Positions 9,531 to 20,000 of a stretch of 64,000 nt of DNA are shown here, piece after piece. The notes below the pieces were generated by a model. It was not told where the DNA came from. It ran no database searches and was given only the letters and a program-made list of their open reading frames with translations. Origin of the DNA: Frigoriglobus tundricola (lineage in GTDB: Bacteria; Planctomycetota; Planctomycetia; Gemmatales; Gemmataceae); contig NZ_CP053452.2 of NCBI RefSeq assembly GCF_013128195.2, positions 6,014,001 through 6,078,000 on the forward strand, in the 5' to 3' direction. Each line of letters starts with the position of its first letter. Within the stretch, counting starts at the first letter, position 1. The position numbers and the translations under genes are program-made.

Positions 9531-11908
9531 ATGTACCGATCCCTGCCGTTACGGATGAAGCTGTTCAGCTTCGCGGCGCTGTGCCTGCTGCTCGCCCTCG
9601 CCGTGGTCGGGGTGTCCGTCGCGACCACCCGGGCGATGGCCCGGGACGCCGAACGGGCGTGCGGGCGGCTGAACTCCGAAAAGCTCGATCAGACGGTCGG
9701 GGCCGTTCGGGCGCTCTGTGCCACCCAACAGGACGCCCTCAGGCACCTGTTGGAAGTGGACCTGAAGAGCGCGCACGCGCTCGCCGACCAGCGGGGCGGG
9801 TTCCGCCTGGCCCCGGAACCGGTCACCTGGTCCGCGGTCAACCAGTTCACTAAGGCCGGGGCCCCCGTCCGCTTGCCCCGGATGGCGCTGGGCGCCACGT
9901 GGCTCGGGCAGAACGCGGACCCGGGGCGGCCCTCCCCGCTGGTGGACGAGGTCATGCGGATCACCGGGGCCACGTGCACGGTGTTCCAGCGAATGAACGA
10001 CGAAGGCGATATGATACGTGTTTGTACGAATATTGAGGACGCGGGCGGGCGCCGGGCCATCGGGACGTTCATCCCCGCCGCCGGCCCGGACGGGAAGCGG
10101 AACGCGGTCGTCGCCACGGTCCTCCGCGGCGAGACGTACATCGGCCGGGCGTTCGTCGTGCGGGCCTGGTACATCAGCGCCTACGAGCCGATCCGCGATG
10201 CCGCCGGCCGGGTGATCGGGGCCCTGTACGTCGGCGTCCCCCAGGACAACGTTCCGGCCCTCCGCACGGCCGTCGGTGACATGCGGGTCGGCGCGACCGG
10301 GCGCACGTTCGTGATCGACTCGCAGGGCAGCTGGGTGATCCGCCCCCGGGAGGGCGGGAGCGACGCCCTTCAGCCGGTGCGCGGGGAGCTGGCGGCGAGC
10401 GGGCCGCGGCTGGCGCCGGGCGCCGTCGCCGAACTGACCCACACGGAGGAGCGCGGCGACGGCTCCCCGCCCGTCCGAAAGGTCGTCCGGTTCACCTACT
10501 TCGCCCCGTGGGACTGGGTGATCGGCGTGGTCGTGGACGAGGCCGAGGTGCAGGAGGTGTCGGCCGGGGTCGTCGCCCAGGGGCGGCACCAGGTCGTACT
10601 CCTCGGGGCGATCAGCGGGGCGGCGCTCGTGGCGATCCTGACGTGCGCGCTGGTCCTGGCGCGCACCATTTGCCGGCCCATCGCTCAGGTCGTTCAGGCC
10701 CTCGAGGCCACCGCGGCCGCGGACTTCTCGCGGCGGGTCGAGGTCACCAGCCGGGACGAGGTGGGGCGGATGGGGGCGGCCCTGAACACCGCCATCGCCG
10801 CGCTCCGGGCGTCCAAAGAGGCCGAACAGAAACAGGCCGAGAAGGACCGGGCGGCGGCCGAGGCCGAGCGGCAGCGGGCGGCCGAGCGGGCCGAGCGCGG
10901 CGCCTCCAGGCCGAGAAGGACCGGGCGGCGGCCGAGGCCGAGCGGCAGCGGGCGGCCGAGCGGGCCGAGCGCGAGCGCCTCCAGGCCGAGAAGGACCGCC
11001 AGCAGGCGGAGAAGGACCGGGCGGCCGCGGCCCGCGAGGCGGAGCGGTCGGCGGCCCTGCGGGACAAGGTGAACACGATCCTCGCCACCGTGAACGCGAT
11101 GGCGGCCGGCGATTTCACGCACCAGATCCCCGATCTGGGGACCGACGGGGTGGGGCAGATGGCGGCGGCGCTGAACGCGGCCATCGTGTCGGTGCGGTCG
11201 GCGCTGGACGGCGTGCGCGCGGTGTCCGATCACCTGGCCGAAGCGTCCGCGAGCCTCGCCGGCACGAGCGGGGAGATCGCCCGCGGCGCGCAACAGCAGG
11301 CGACGAGTCTGGAGCGGACGGCGGCGGCGATGGAGGGGATCACGACAACGGTGATGCAGAACTCGGACAGCGCGCAGCGGGCGCGGCACCTGGCCTCGGG
11401 GAGCCGGGACGTGGCCGAGCGGGGCGGCGCGGTGGTGGGCCGGGCGGTGGAGGCGATGGGCGAGATCAACCGGTCGTCCAAGAAGATCGCGGAGATCGTC
11501 ACGGCGATCAACGCGATCGCGGCCCAGACGAACCTGCTGGCCCTGAACGCGGCGGTGGAGGCGGCGCGGGCCGGGGAGCAGGGCCGGGGGTTCGCGGTGG
11601 TGGCGGCCGAGGTCCGGAACCTGGCCCGGCGCAGCGCCGCCGCGGCCAAGGAGGTCGAGGCGCTGGTCCACGACTCGGTCCGGAAGGTGGACGCGGGCAC
11701 GGAACTGGTGAACCGCTCGGGCGCCGCCCTCTCGGAAATCGTGACCTCGATCAACCACGTCACCGACATCGTGGCGCAGATCGCGGCCGCGAGCCGGGAG
11801 CAGTCGGCGGGGTTCGACCAGGTGAACCAGGCGGTCGCGCAACTGGACGCCGTGACCCAGCGGAACACGTCGCAGACCGAGGAGATGTCGGCGACCGCGC
11901 AGCGCTGA
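9531..11908 (+). CDS. Membrane methyl-accepting chemotaxis protein with Cache sensor (frame-broken)
   Basis: A transmembrane receptor. TM1 is at about residues 11-31, followed by an extracytoplasmic region of about 310 residues resembling the Cache_3-Cache_2 fusion ([32 protein letters not shown]). TM2 (about 350-372), a HAMP domain, a charged Ala/Glu/Lys/Arg coiled coil and the MCP signalling hairpin ([27 protein letters not shown]) follow. Frame is lost at about 10899 in a 75-bp tandem repeat, where one copy lacks a single A. It is lost again at about 11901, where one base is missing relative to the parallel site of the upstream MCP (GCGCAGCGCTGACG versus GCGCAGACGCTGACG). The true 3' end probably lies near 12080. 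The N-terminal frame reads to 11072 if uncorrected. Confidence 0.85.
10833..10981 (+). repeat. Two-copy tandem repeat in the MCP coiled coil, differing by one base
   Basis: Copy 1 is 10833-10906 (74 nt) and copy 2 is 10907-10981 (75 nt). They match except that copy 1 reads GCGCGGCG where copy 2 reads GCGCGAGCG. The 75-nt form keeps frame and encodes a Lys/Asp/Arg/Ala/Glu-rich coiled-coil heptad block; the 74-nt form breaks it. A third partial copy starts at 10982. Confidence 0.9.
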
Positions 11909-12163
11909 CGGAACAGGCGGGCCGGTTGCGAGAACTGGTGGGCCGGTTCAAGCTCGCCCGCGCGGGCGCGGGGCCGCGCCGCTGCGGGCGCGACCCCGGC
12001 TGGCCGCGGCCCGCCCGGGCAAGGGCCGGGGCGCCCCGGACGCCGAGCACCGGGGGCGGGCACCGGTCGCTTCACCAAGTTGTAGCCCCTTTGGCCGGGC
12101 GCCCGTTTCGAGACAATGCGGCTGGCGGACCCAGCGCCGTTCACATTTATCCGGATACTGCCC

Positions 12164-13648
12164 ATGACACCGACGCACGATACCAACGAAGTGACGGCGA
12201 GCGGGTTCGCGCTCCGCGACGCCGAGTTCGAGGCGATCTGCGCGTACCTCTACGAAGAAGTGGGGATCGCCCTGGGGGGCACGAAGCGGGACATGGTCAG
12301 CTCCCGGCTCGCGAAGCGGCTCCGGCACTTCGGCCTGAACTCGTTCGGGGAGTACCTGCGCCGGGTCCGCGCGGGCGACCCGGTCGGCGAGCGGCAAGAG
12401 TTCATCAACTGCTTGACGACCAACAAGACCGACTTTTTCCGCGAGCCGCACCACTTCGCGTTCCTCCGGGACACGATCGTCCCGCGCCTGCGCGCGGCCG
12501 GCAAGAAGCGGGTGCGCGTCTGGAGCGCCGGGTGCTCGACCGGGGAGGAGCCGTACACCCTGGCGATGACGCTCGCCGCGGCGTGCCCGGCCGCGGACGG
12601 GTGGGACGTCCGGATCCTGGCGTCGGACATCGACACCGGCGTTCTCGCCGGGGCCGCGCGCGGGGTGTACGACGCGGACCGGACCCGCGACGTGGCGCCG
12701 GACCTGCTCCACCGGTACTTTCGGCGCGGCACCGGGGCGCAGGCCGGGAAGGTGGCCGCCCGGCCCGAGCTGCGCGACCTGATCGAATTTCGCCAGATCA
12801 ATCTGATCGGTTCGCAGTGGGCGCTCAACGCGCGGTTCGACGTGATTTTTTGCCGCAACGTGGTGATCTACTTCGACCGCGAGACCCAGCACCGCCTCCT
12901 CACCCGGTTCGCCGCGCAACTGGACCCGAACGGCTACCTGTTCATGGGCCATTCCGAGAACATCCACTGGATGGCGGACACCTTCGTCTCGCTCGGGGGC
13001 ACGGTGTACCGGCCCCGGACCGCGACCGACGCGCCCGCGGCGCCGGGGCCGGCTCGGCCGGCGCCACCCGCCCCGCCCCGCCCCGCCCCGCCCGTACGGG
13101 ACGAAGAGGAGCACACGATCGTACTGGGCGACGTTAAGGCGACGCGCGGGCCGGCGCTGCTCAAGACGCTCCTCGGGTCGTGCGTGTCGGCGTGCATTTA
13201 CGATCCGGAGACGGGCGTCGGCGGGATGAACCACTTCTCGCTCCCGGGCGTGTCCGACGAGGGCGTGAGCGCCCGGTACGGCGCGCACGCCATCGAAATG
13301 TTGATCACGGCGGTCATGAAGAAGGGCGCGGACCGGGACCGGCTCCGGGCGAAGGTGTTCGGCGGCGGCAAGGTCCTGGACGTCGCGTCCGAGCACCTGA
13401 ACGTCGGGGCGCGGAACGCCGAGTTCGTGCTCAAGTACCTCGGCGCCGAGGGGATCCCGGTGGTCGGCCAGTCGCTCGGGGGCACCCGCGGGATGGTCGT
13501 CCGGTTCCGCCCGCACACCGGACAGGCGCAGATGAAGCCGCTGGCCGGGCGGGACCTGCGCCCGGTCATCGAGCGCGAGGAGGAGTTCGGCCGCAACCTG
13601 CTCCAGCGCGTCGAGGCGCCGCCGGACGACGACATCACCCTGTTCTAA
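12164..13648 (+). CDS. CheR-CheD fusion: receptor methyltransferase joined to receptor deamidase
   Basis: One 494-residue protein holds two adaptation enzymes. Residues from about 15 to 285 are CheR, which adds methyl groups from S-adenosylmethionine to receptor glutamates: NKTDFFREPHHF, the SAM site VWSAGCSTGEEPYTLAM and FCRNVVIYFD. A 35-residue Ala/Pro linker follows. From about residue 325 it is CheD, with LLGSCVSACIYDPETGVGGMNHFSLP carrying the catalytic Cys and His and FGGGKVLD further on. CheD deamidates receptor glutamines and usually is a free protein of about 160-200 residues. The ATG at 12164 is preferred; an in-frame ATG at 12116 would add 16 unconserved residues. cheB follows. Confidence 0.9.
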   Translation: MTPTHDTNEVTASGFALRDAEFEAICAYLYEEVGIALGGTKRDMVSSRLAKRLRHFGLNSFGEYLRRVRAGDPVGERQEFINCLTTNKTDFFREPHHFAFLRDTIVPRLRAAGKKRVRVWSAGCSTGEEPYTLAMTLAAACPAADGWDVRILASDIDTGVLAGAARGVYDADRTRDVAPDLLHRYFRRGTGAQAGKVAARPELRDLIEFRQINLIGSQWALNARFDVIFCRNVVIYFDRETQHRLLTRFAAQLDPNGYLFMGHSENIHWMADTFVSLGGTVYRPRTATDAPAAPGPARPAPPAPPRPAPPVRDEEEHTIVLGDVKATRGPALLKTLLGSCVSACIYDPETGVGGMNHFSLPGVSDEGVSARYGAHAIEMLITAVMKKGADRDRLRAKVFGGGKVLDVASEHLNVGARNAEFVLKYLGAEGIPVVGQSLGGTRGMVVRFRPHTGQAQMKPLAGRDLRPVIEREEEFGRNLLQRVEAPPDDDITLF

Positions 13649-13763
13649 TCGCGCCACCCGGCGACCCGCGTGTCCGGGCCCGGAGGGGAGCGCGGGGGGC
13701 CGTTTGGCCCGTTCGGAACTGACGCGCTCGGGCCGTCGGTGCTTCATCGGAAACGAGGACGAC

Positions 13764-14798
13764 GTGGCGAAGACGAAGGTCCTGGTGGTTGACGACTCGG
13801 CCCTCATGCGGCAACTGATTACCGACATCCTCCGGACCGACCGCGACCTCGACGTCGTCGGGGCGGCGGGCGACCCGTACGCGGCGTGGGACAAGATGAA
13901 GCAGGTCGCGCCCGACGTGCTGACGCTGGACGTCGAGATGCCGCGCATGGACGGGCTGACGTTCCTCGAGCGGCTCATGAGCAACCGGCCGCTGCCGGTC
14001 GTCATGGTGTCCTCGCTGACCGAGCGGAACTGCGACACCACGTTCCGCGCCCTGGAGCTGGGCGCGGTCGACTTCGTGACCAAACCGAAGCTGGACGTGA
14101 CGACCGGGACGCTGGAGCTGGCCGGGGAACTGGTGGACAAGGTCCGGGGGGCGACCGGGGCGCGGTTGCGCGCCCGCCGCGCCCCGATCCCCGCGGTCGG
14201 GCCGAAGCCCCCGATCGCGCTGCGGACGACGCACAAGGTGATCGCCCTCGGGGCCTCGACGGGCGGCACGGAGGCACTGGCGGAGGTGCTGGCCGCCCTG
14301 CCGCCGGACGCGCCGGGGGTGGTCATGGTGCTCCACATGCCGGAGGGGTTCACCCGGTCGTTCGCGGCCCGGCTCGACAAGAGCTGTGCGGTGCGCGTGT
14401 CGGAAGCGAAGGACGGGGACCGGGTCGTGCCGGGGCACGTGCTCATCGCGCCGGGGAACTACCACTTAGAGGTGGTGCGGAGCGGGGCCATGACGGTGAC
14501 GCGGGTGCGCGGGGGCGACCCGGTGAACCGGCACCGCCCCTCGGTGGACGTGCTGTTTCAGTCGTGCGCGCGCGAGCTCGGGCCGAACGCGGCCGGCGCG
14601 ATTCTGACCGGAATGGGTGACGACGGCGCCCGCGGGCTCCTGGCGATGCGCCGGGCCGGGGCGCGAACGGTGGCGCAGGACGAGGCGACGTGCGTGGTGT
14701 ACGGGATGCCGAAAGAGGCCGTCGCGCTCGGCGCGGCGGAGGACGTTCTGCCGCTCGATCGGATCGCCGGTCACGTGCTCCGCGCGACCGCCGGGTGA
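13764..14798 (+). CDS. cheB: Chemotaxis protein-glutamate methylesterase CheB
   Basis: A 344-residue receiver plus methylesterase protein that removes receptor methyl groups. The receiver has VVDDSALMRQ and phosphoacceptor Asp56 in TLDVEMPRMDG. The effector has the nucleophile Ser165 in GASTGGTEAL, the His in VLHMPEGFT and the Asp in TGMGDDGARGL, so the catalytic triad is complete. GTG at 13764 with GAGG at 13755-13758 is the start; the frame remains open 20 codons further up. It sits between the CheR-CheD fusion and the kinase-HD-GYP gene. A second CheB lies in the minus-strand cluster. Confidence 0.93.
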   Translation: MAKTKVLVVDDSALMRQLITDILRTDRDLDVVGAAGDPYAAWDKMKQVAPDVLTLDVEMPRMDGLTFLERLMSNRPLPVVMVSSLTERNCDTTFRALELGAVDFVTKPKLDVTTGTLELAGELVDKVRGATGARLRARRAPIPAVGPKPPIALRTTHKVIALGASTGGTEALAEVLAALPPDAPGVVMVLHMPEGFTRSFAARLDKSCAVRVSEAKDGDRVVPGHVLIAPGNYHLEVVRSGAMTVTRVRGGDPVNRHRPSVDVLFQSCARELGPNAAGAILTGMGDDGARGLLAMRRAGARTVAQDEATCVVYGMPKEAVALGAAEDVLPLDRIAGHVLRATAG

Positions 14799-14827
14799 GG
14801 GCGGGCGCGCGGCGGGGGGGGCTTCAC

Positions 14828-17024
14828 ATGAGCCAGATGCGCAACGGGCTGCGGCACCTGAGCGAACTCGTTTCGGTCGGGACCGCGGCCCGGCTGCCCG
14901 TGCCGGACCTGCTCGAGCGCGGGGTCATCCTGCGCGAGGAATGGGACGAACTGCCCGCCGACACGCAGGCGGAACTGCTCGCGCTCGCGGACGAGGAGCG
15001 GGCGCTCGCCGCCCTCGTCGGCCGGCACCTGATCACCCGGTTCCAGGCGGACGTGATCCGCGAGGGGAACGCGGCGTCCCTGATCCTCGGGCACTACCGC
15101 CTGTTGGAACCGCTCGGGCGCGGCGGCATGGGGGTCGTGTACCGGGCCGAACACCGGCACCTGCGGCGCGCGGTGGCGCTGAAGGTGATGACCGAGCGCC
15201 ACACCGGCAACGCCCGGCTGGCCGGCCGGTTCTTCCTGGAGGCCCGGGCCGTCGCCCGGCTCCAGCACCCGAACATCGTGGGCTGCCTGGACGCGGGGCG
15301 CGACGGCCCGCACCGGCCCGGCGGTCCGGTCCGCGAATATTACGTGATGGACCTGGTCCCCGGGGCCGACCTGCAGGCGACGGTGGCCGCCGGCGGCCGC
15401 TGCCGGTCCACCGCGCCGCCGCGCTGTTCCGCCAGGTGGCGGAGGCCCTGGCCGAGGCGCACCGGCACGGGCTGGTGCACCGCGACATCAAGCCGTCGAA
15501 CATTTTCGTCACCCCGGACTGGAAGGCGAAGGTCCTGGACTTCGGGCTGGCCCGGCACCCGTCCCGGGAGCTGACGGAGCCGGGGGTGCTGGTCGGGTCC
15601 GTGGGGTACATGGCCCCGGAGCAGGTCGAGGCCCCGAGCCAGGTGGACGGGCGGGCCGACGTGTTCGGGATGGGGGCGTCGTTGTACCTGGCCCTGACCG
15701 GGCGCGACCCGTTCCCCACGAGCGGGGAGCTGATGGCGCTGATCGCCCGGCGCATGAACGGGGCCGTGCCCCGGGTCCGCCAGCACCGGCCCGAACTGCC
15801 GGTCGAACTGGACGATCTGGTCGCGAAGCTGATGGCCCCGGACCCCGAGCGCCGGTTCCCGTCCGCCGGCGCGGCGGCGGCGGCCCTGCTGCCGTTCGCT
15901 TCTTACCGGGTGCCCGAGGCCCGTGGCGCGCCCGTCAGGACCCGCGCCCGGGTGCTGGTGATCGACGACGACCCGGACGTGCGCGCGTACGTGCTCTCGC
16001 TGCTGAGCGAGGACTACGAGTGCGCCGAGGCCGGGGACGGGCGCGAGGGGCTGGCGCGGGTCGAGAGCGACCGGTACGATCTGGTGATCGTGGACCAGGA
16101 GATGCCGCGCCTGGACGGGGCGCGGTTCATCGAGCGCATGCTCCAGGCCACCCCGGCGCCGGCGCCGATGGTGCTGTACATGTCCGGTCGGGTGCCGACG
16201 GAGTCGCTCGGCGGGCTGCTCCTGGGCGGCGCCGACGACTTCATCCGCAAGCCGTTCGCCCCGCCGGAGTTCCTCTCCCGCGTCCGCGGCCTGCTCGCCC
16301 GCCGGTCCGAGATGGCCCGCCGCACGACCGGGACGTCGAGTGTGATCAGGTTAGCGTCCGGGGACCTGGACGCGGCCGAGGCGGCCGCCGCGTTCACCGC
16401 GGTCGGGCTGTTCGCGCAAGGGGCGTGTCGGCTGGCCGAGGACGCCGGCGCGCTCGGGCGCGGGTACCACGCCCGCCTGCCGCAGTACGTGCGGGCGCTG
16501 GCCGCGGCCGTGCCCCCGGTCGACGAGTACGCGCGGCTGGCGCACCCGGCCTACGTCGATCTGCTCGCCCGCGCGGCCCCCCGCACGACGTCGGGATGCT
16601 GAGCGTCTCGGCGACCACGCTCGCCAAACCGGGGCGGTTGGACGAGTTCGAGCGGCTCGCGGTGCAGACCCACCCGACGGTCGGCGCCCACCTGTTGGCC
16701 GCCCTGGCGTCCGAGCACCCGGAGGCCGTCGGCGTCGCGCTGGCCGTGGAGATCGCGCTGGGGCACCACGAGCGGTGGGACGGGGGCGGGTACCCGGACG
16801 GGGCGAAGGGGGCGCAGGTCCCGCTGAGCGCGCGGGTCGTCGCCCTGGCGTCGGTGTACGACGCGCTGCGGAACCGCCGGCCGTACCGCCCGGCCCTGAG
16901 CCACCCGCGGGCCGTCCGCGTCCTCACCGTCGAGTCGGCCGGCCAGTTCGACCCGGTCGTCGTGACCGCGTTCGGGCAGGTCGCCGACCAGTTCGACCGC
17001 ATCTTCCTCACCAGCGTTCAGTGA
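14828..17024 (+). CDS. Ser/Thr protein kinase - receiver - HD-GYP fusion (frame-broken)
   Basis: The gene encodes about 730 residues. An N-terminal helical segment is followed by a Hanks-type kinase with the glycine loop LGRGGMGVVYRAEH, VALKVM lysine, HRDIKPSNIFV catalytic loop, DFGLA and a GSVGYMAPEQ activation segment. A receiver follows (VIDDDPDVRAY, IVDQEMPRLDG, FIRKPFAPPE). The C-terminus is an HD-GYP-type hydrolase with HDVG and HHERWDGGGYPDGAKG, the signature of c-di-GMP phosphodiesterases such as RpfG. Frame is lost at about 15395, where one base is missing after GGCGG. It is lost again in a C6 run at 16577-16582, where one more C restores AAPPHDVG. It follows cheB within 30 bp and precedes the hybrid kinase by 20 bp. 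A transmembrane segment is not seen. Confidence 0.82.
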
Positions 17025-17044
17025 CCCGGGCGGGACCGCGAGCC

Positions 17045-20000
17045 ATGAGCCGACCTTCCGATTGCGCCGCCCCGCCCGACGCCCGCCTGCTCGCGCTGGT
17101 GGCCGACCGCACGCACAACGCGGTCATCATTGCGGACGCGGCCGGGCACGTTCAGTGGGTGAACGCCGGGTTCACGCGCGTCACCGGGTACGCGCCGGCG
17201 GAGGTCGTCGGCCGGAGGCCGGGGGACGTGCTCCAGGGGCCGGACACGGACCCCGCGACCGTCGCCTTCATGCGCGCCCGCATCCGGGCCGGTGAAGGGT
17301 TCCGGACCGAGGGCGTGAATTACCACAAGTGCGGTGCGCCGTACTGGTTGGACATCGAGGTCCAACCGGTAACGGACGGGGCCGGAACGGTTACTCATTT
17401 TATTGCCATCGAACAGGACGTGACCGAGCGAAAGCGGGGCGAACTGGCGCTCCGCGCCAGCGAGGAACGGCTGGCCGAGGCGCAGCGGATCGCGCACCTT
17501 GGGAGCTGGACCTGGGACCCGGCGGGCGATCGGATGTGGTGGTCGGAGGAGCGGTACCGGTTGTTCGGTGTCGATCCGGCCCACTTTCGCCCCACGTTCG
17601 AGGCGTTTCTCGAACTCGTCCATCCGGCCGATCGGGACCGCGTGCGATGGGAGCAGCAGCACGTCTCTTCGGGCGCCGACACACTGGACCACGATTATCG
17701 CGTCATCCGCCCGGACGGGCGCACGATCTGGGTTCACAGCCGGGTACGGGCGACCCGCGGTGCGAACGGCCGCCTCGCGCTTTTGGAAGGCACGGCCCAG
17801 GACATCACCGAGCGCAAGCTGGCCGAGGCGGCGCTGGCCGAGGCGCTCGCGCTCCAGACCGCGATCCTCGACTACGCGCCGTCGTGCGTGATCTCTCTCG
17901 GTCCGGACGGCACGGTGGTGACGTTCAACCGGACGGCCGAGCGGGAGCTGGGGTACACCGCCGCCGAGCTGATCGGGCGTCGCACCCCGGTCCTCTGGCA
18001 CGACCCGGCCGAATTGGAGGCGCGGGCGACAGAGATGACCGCGCGACTGGGGCGTCCGGCCGCGTTCGAGGAACTGTTCCTCACCGACGACCAGAGCGGC
18101 CCGACCGCGAGGGTGTGGACTTTCGTCCGCAAAGACGGGACGCGGTTCCCGGCGGAGCTGACGGTGACGACGCTCCGCGGCCCCGCGGGCCGCGCGATCG
18201 GGCACCTGGGGCTGGCGACGAACATCACGCACCGGTACGAGGCCGAGCGGACCCAGCGGATGCTGTCGAGCCGCCTGGCGGAGCAGAACGCGGCGCTCGA
18301 AGAGCAGAGCCGCCTGACCGCGCTCCAGGCGGGTGTGGGGCTGGCGCTGAACCGGGACGTACCGATCGCGGAGGTGCTGCGCGGGTGCTGCGACACGATC
18401 CTGCGCAACACGGGGGCCGCGTTCGTTCGCGCGTGGACGCTGAACGACGCGGCGGACGTGCTGGAGCTCCAGGCGAGCGTCGGGCTGTACACGCACACGA
18501 ACGGCCCGCACGCGCGCGTGCCGGTGGGGCAGTTCAAGATCGGGCGGATCGCCGCCTCGCGCACCCCGCACCTGACGAACGACGTCCGGAACGATCCGAA
18601 CGTGCGCGACCCGGCGTGGGCCGCCCGCGAGGGCATGGTCGCCTTCGCCGGGCACCCGCTCGTGTGCGGGGGGCAGCTCGTCGGCGTGCTGGCCCTGTTC
18701 GCGCGGGCCGCTCTGTCCGAGGGCACGCTCGTCACCTTGCGGGCCGCGGCCGACGCCCTGGCGATGGGCATCGCCCGAAAGCGGGCCGAGACCCACGTGC
18801 GCGAACAGGAGCGCCGGCACCGGGCGATCGTCGAGAGCGCGATCGACTGCATCGTGACGGTCGATCAGCGCGGCCGCATCACCGAGTTCAACCCCGCCGC
18901 CGAACGGGCGTTCGGGTACTCGCGCGCCGACGTTCTCGGGCGCGAGCTCGCCGGGCTGCTCGTGCCGGCGGAGTACCGGGACCGGCACATGGGCGGCATC
19001 GAGCGGTACCTGCGGACCAGGGAGTCGAAGATCCTCGGAACGCGGCTCGTCGGCCTCCCGGCCCTCCGGAAGGACGGCACGCGGTTCCCCGTCGAGCTGT
19101 CGATCGTTCCGACCCGCGTCGGCGGGGAGACGGCGTTCACGGCCTTTTTCCGCGACATCACGTTCGAGCAGGCCGCCGAAGCCAAGCGCCGGGAGGCCGA
19201 GCAGCAGCTCCAGAAGGCGAAGGAGGCGGCCGAGGCCGCCGCGCAGACGCAGAGCCAGTTCCTGGCGAACGTGAGTCACGAGCTGCGGACCCCGATCGCG
19301 GCCATCGTCGGGTACGCGGAGATGCTCCTGGACCCCCGGCTCGGCGTGAACGAGCGGGTGCGGGCCGTAAAGACCATCATGCGGAGCGGGCGCCACCTCA
19401 CCACGCTCGTCAACGACGTGCTCGACCTCGGCCGGATCGATGCCGGGCGGATGGAGCTGGAGCGCACCTCCTGCCGGCTCCGCCGCCTCGTCCTCGAGGC
19501 GGTCGCCCAGGCCGACGTGGCGGCCCGGGAGAAGCAGCTGGACCTCCGGGTGACCCCGCTCGGCCGGCTCCCCGCCGGGCTGACGACCGACCCGACCCGG
19601 CTCCGGCAGATCGTCGACAACCTGCTGTCCAACGCGGTCAAGTTCACCGAGCCCGGCAAGCGGGTCGAGGTCCGGCTCCGCCTCGACGCCGGGCGGGCCG
19701 CCGGGCCGCACCTGCTGATCGAGGTCGAAGACGAGGGCATCGGCATCGCGCCGGAGGCGCTGGCGCGGCTGTTCCAGCCGTTCACCCAGGCCGACGCCTC
19801 GACCACCCGCCGGTTCGGCGGGAGCGGCCTGGGGCTGAGCATCTGCAAGCGGCTCGCGCACCTGATGGGCGGGGAGATCACCGTCCGCAGCGCCCCCGGC
19901 GCCGGGAGCTGCTTCGCGCTCGCCCTGCCGGTATCGGCGGACGACATGGCCGATCTCGTGGACGAGCGCGAGTTCTCGGAGGCGTCGCAGTCGGTGCTCG

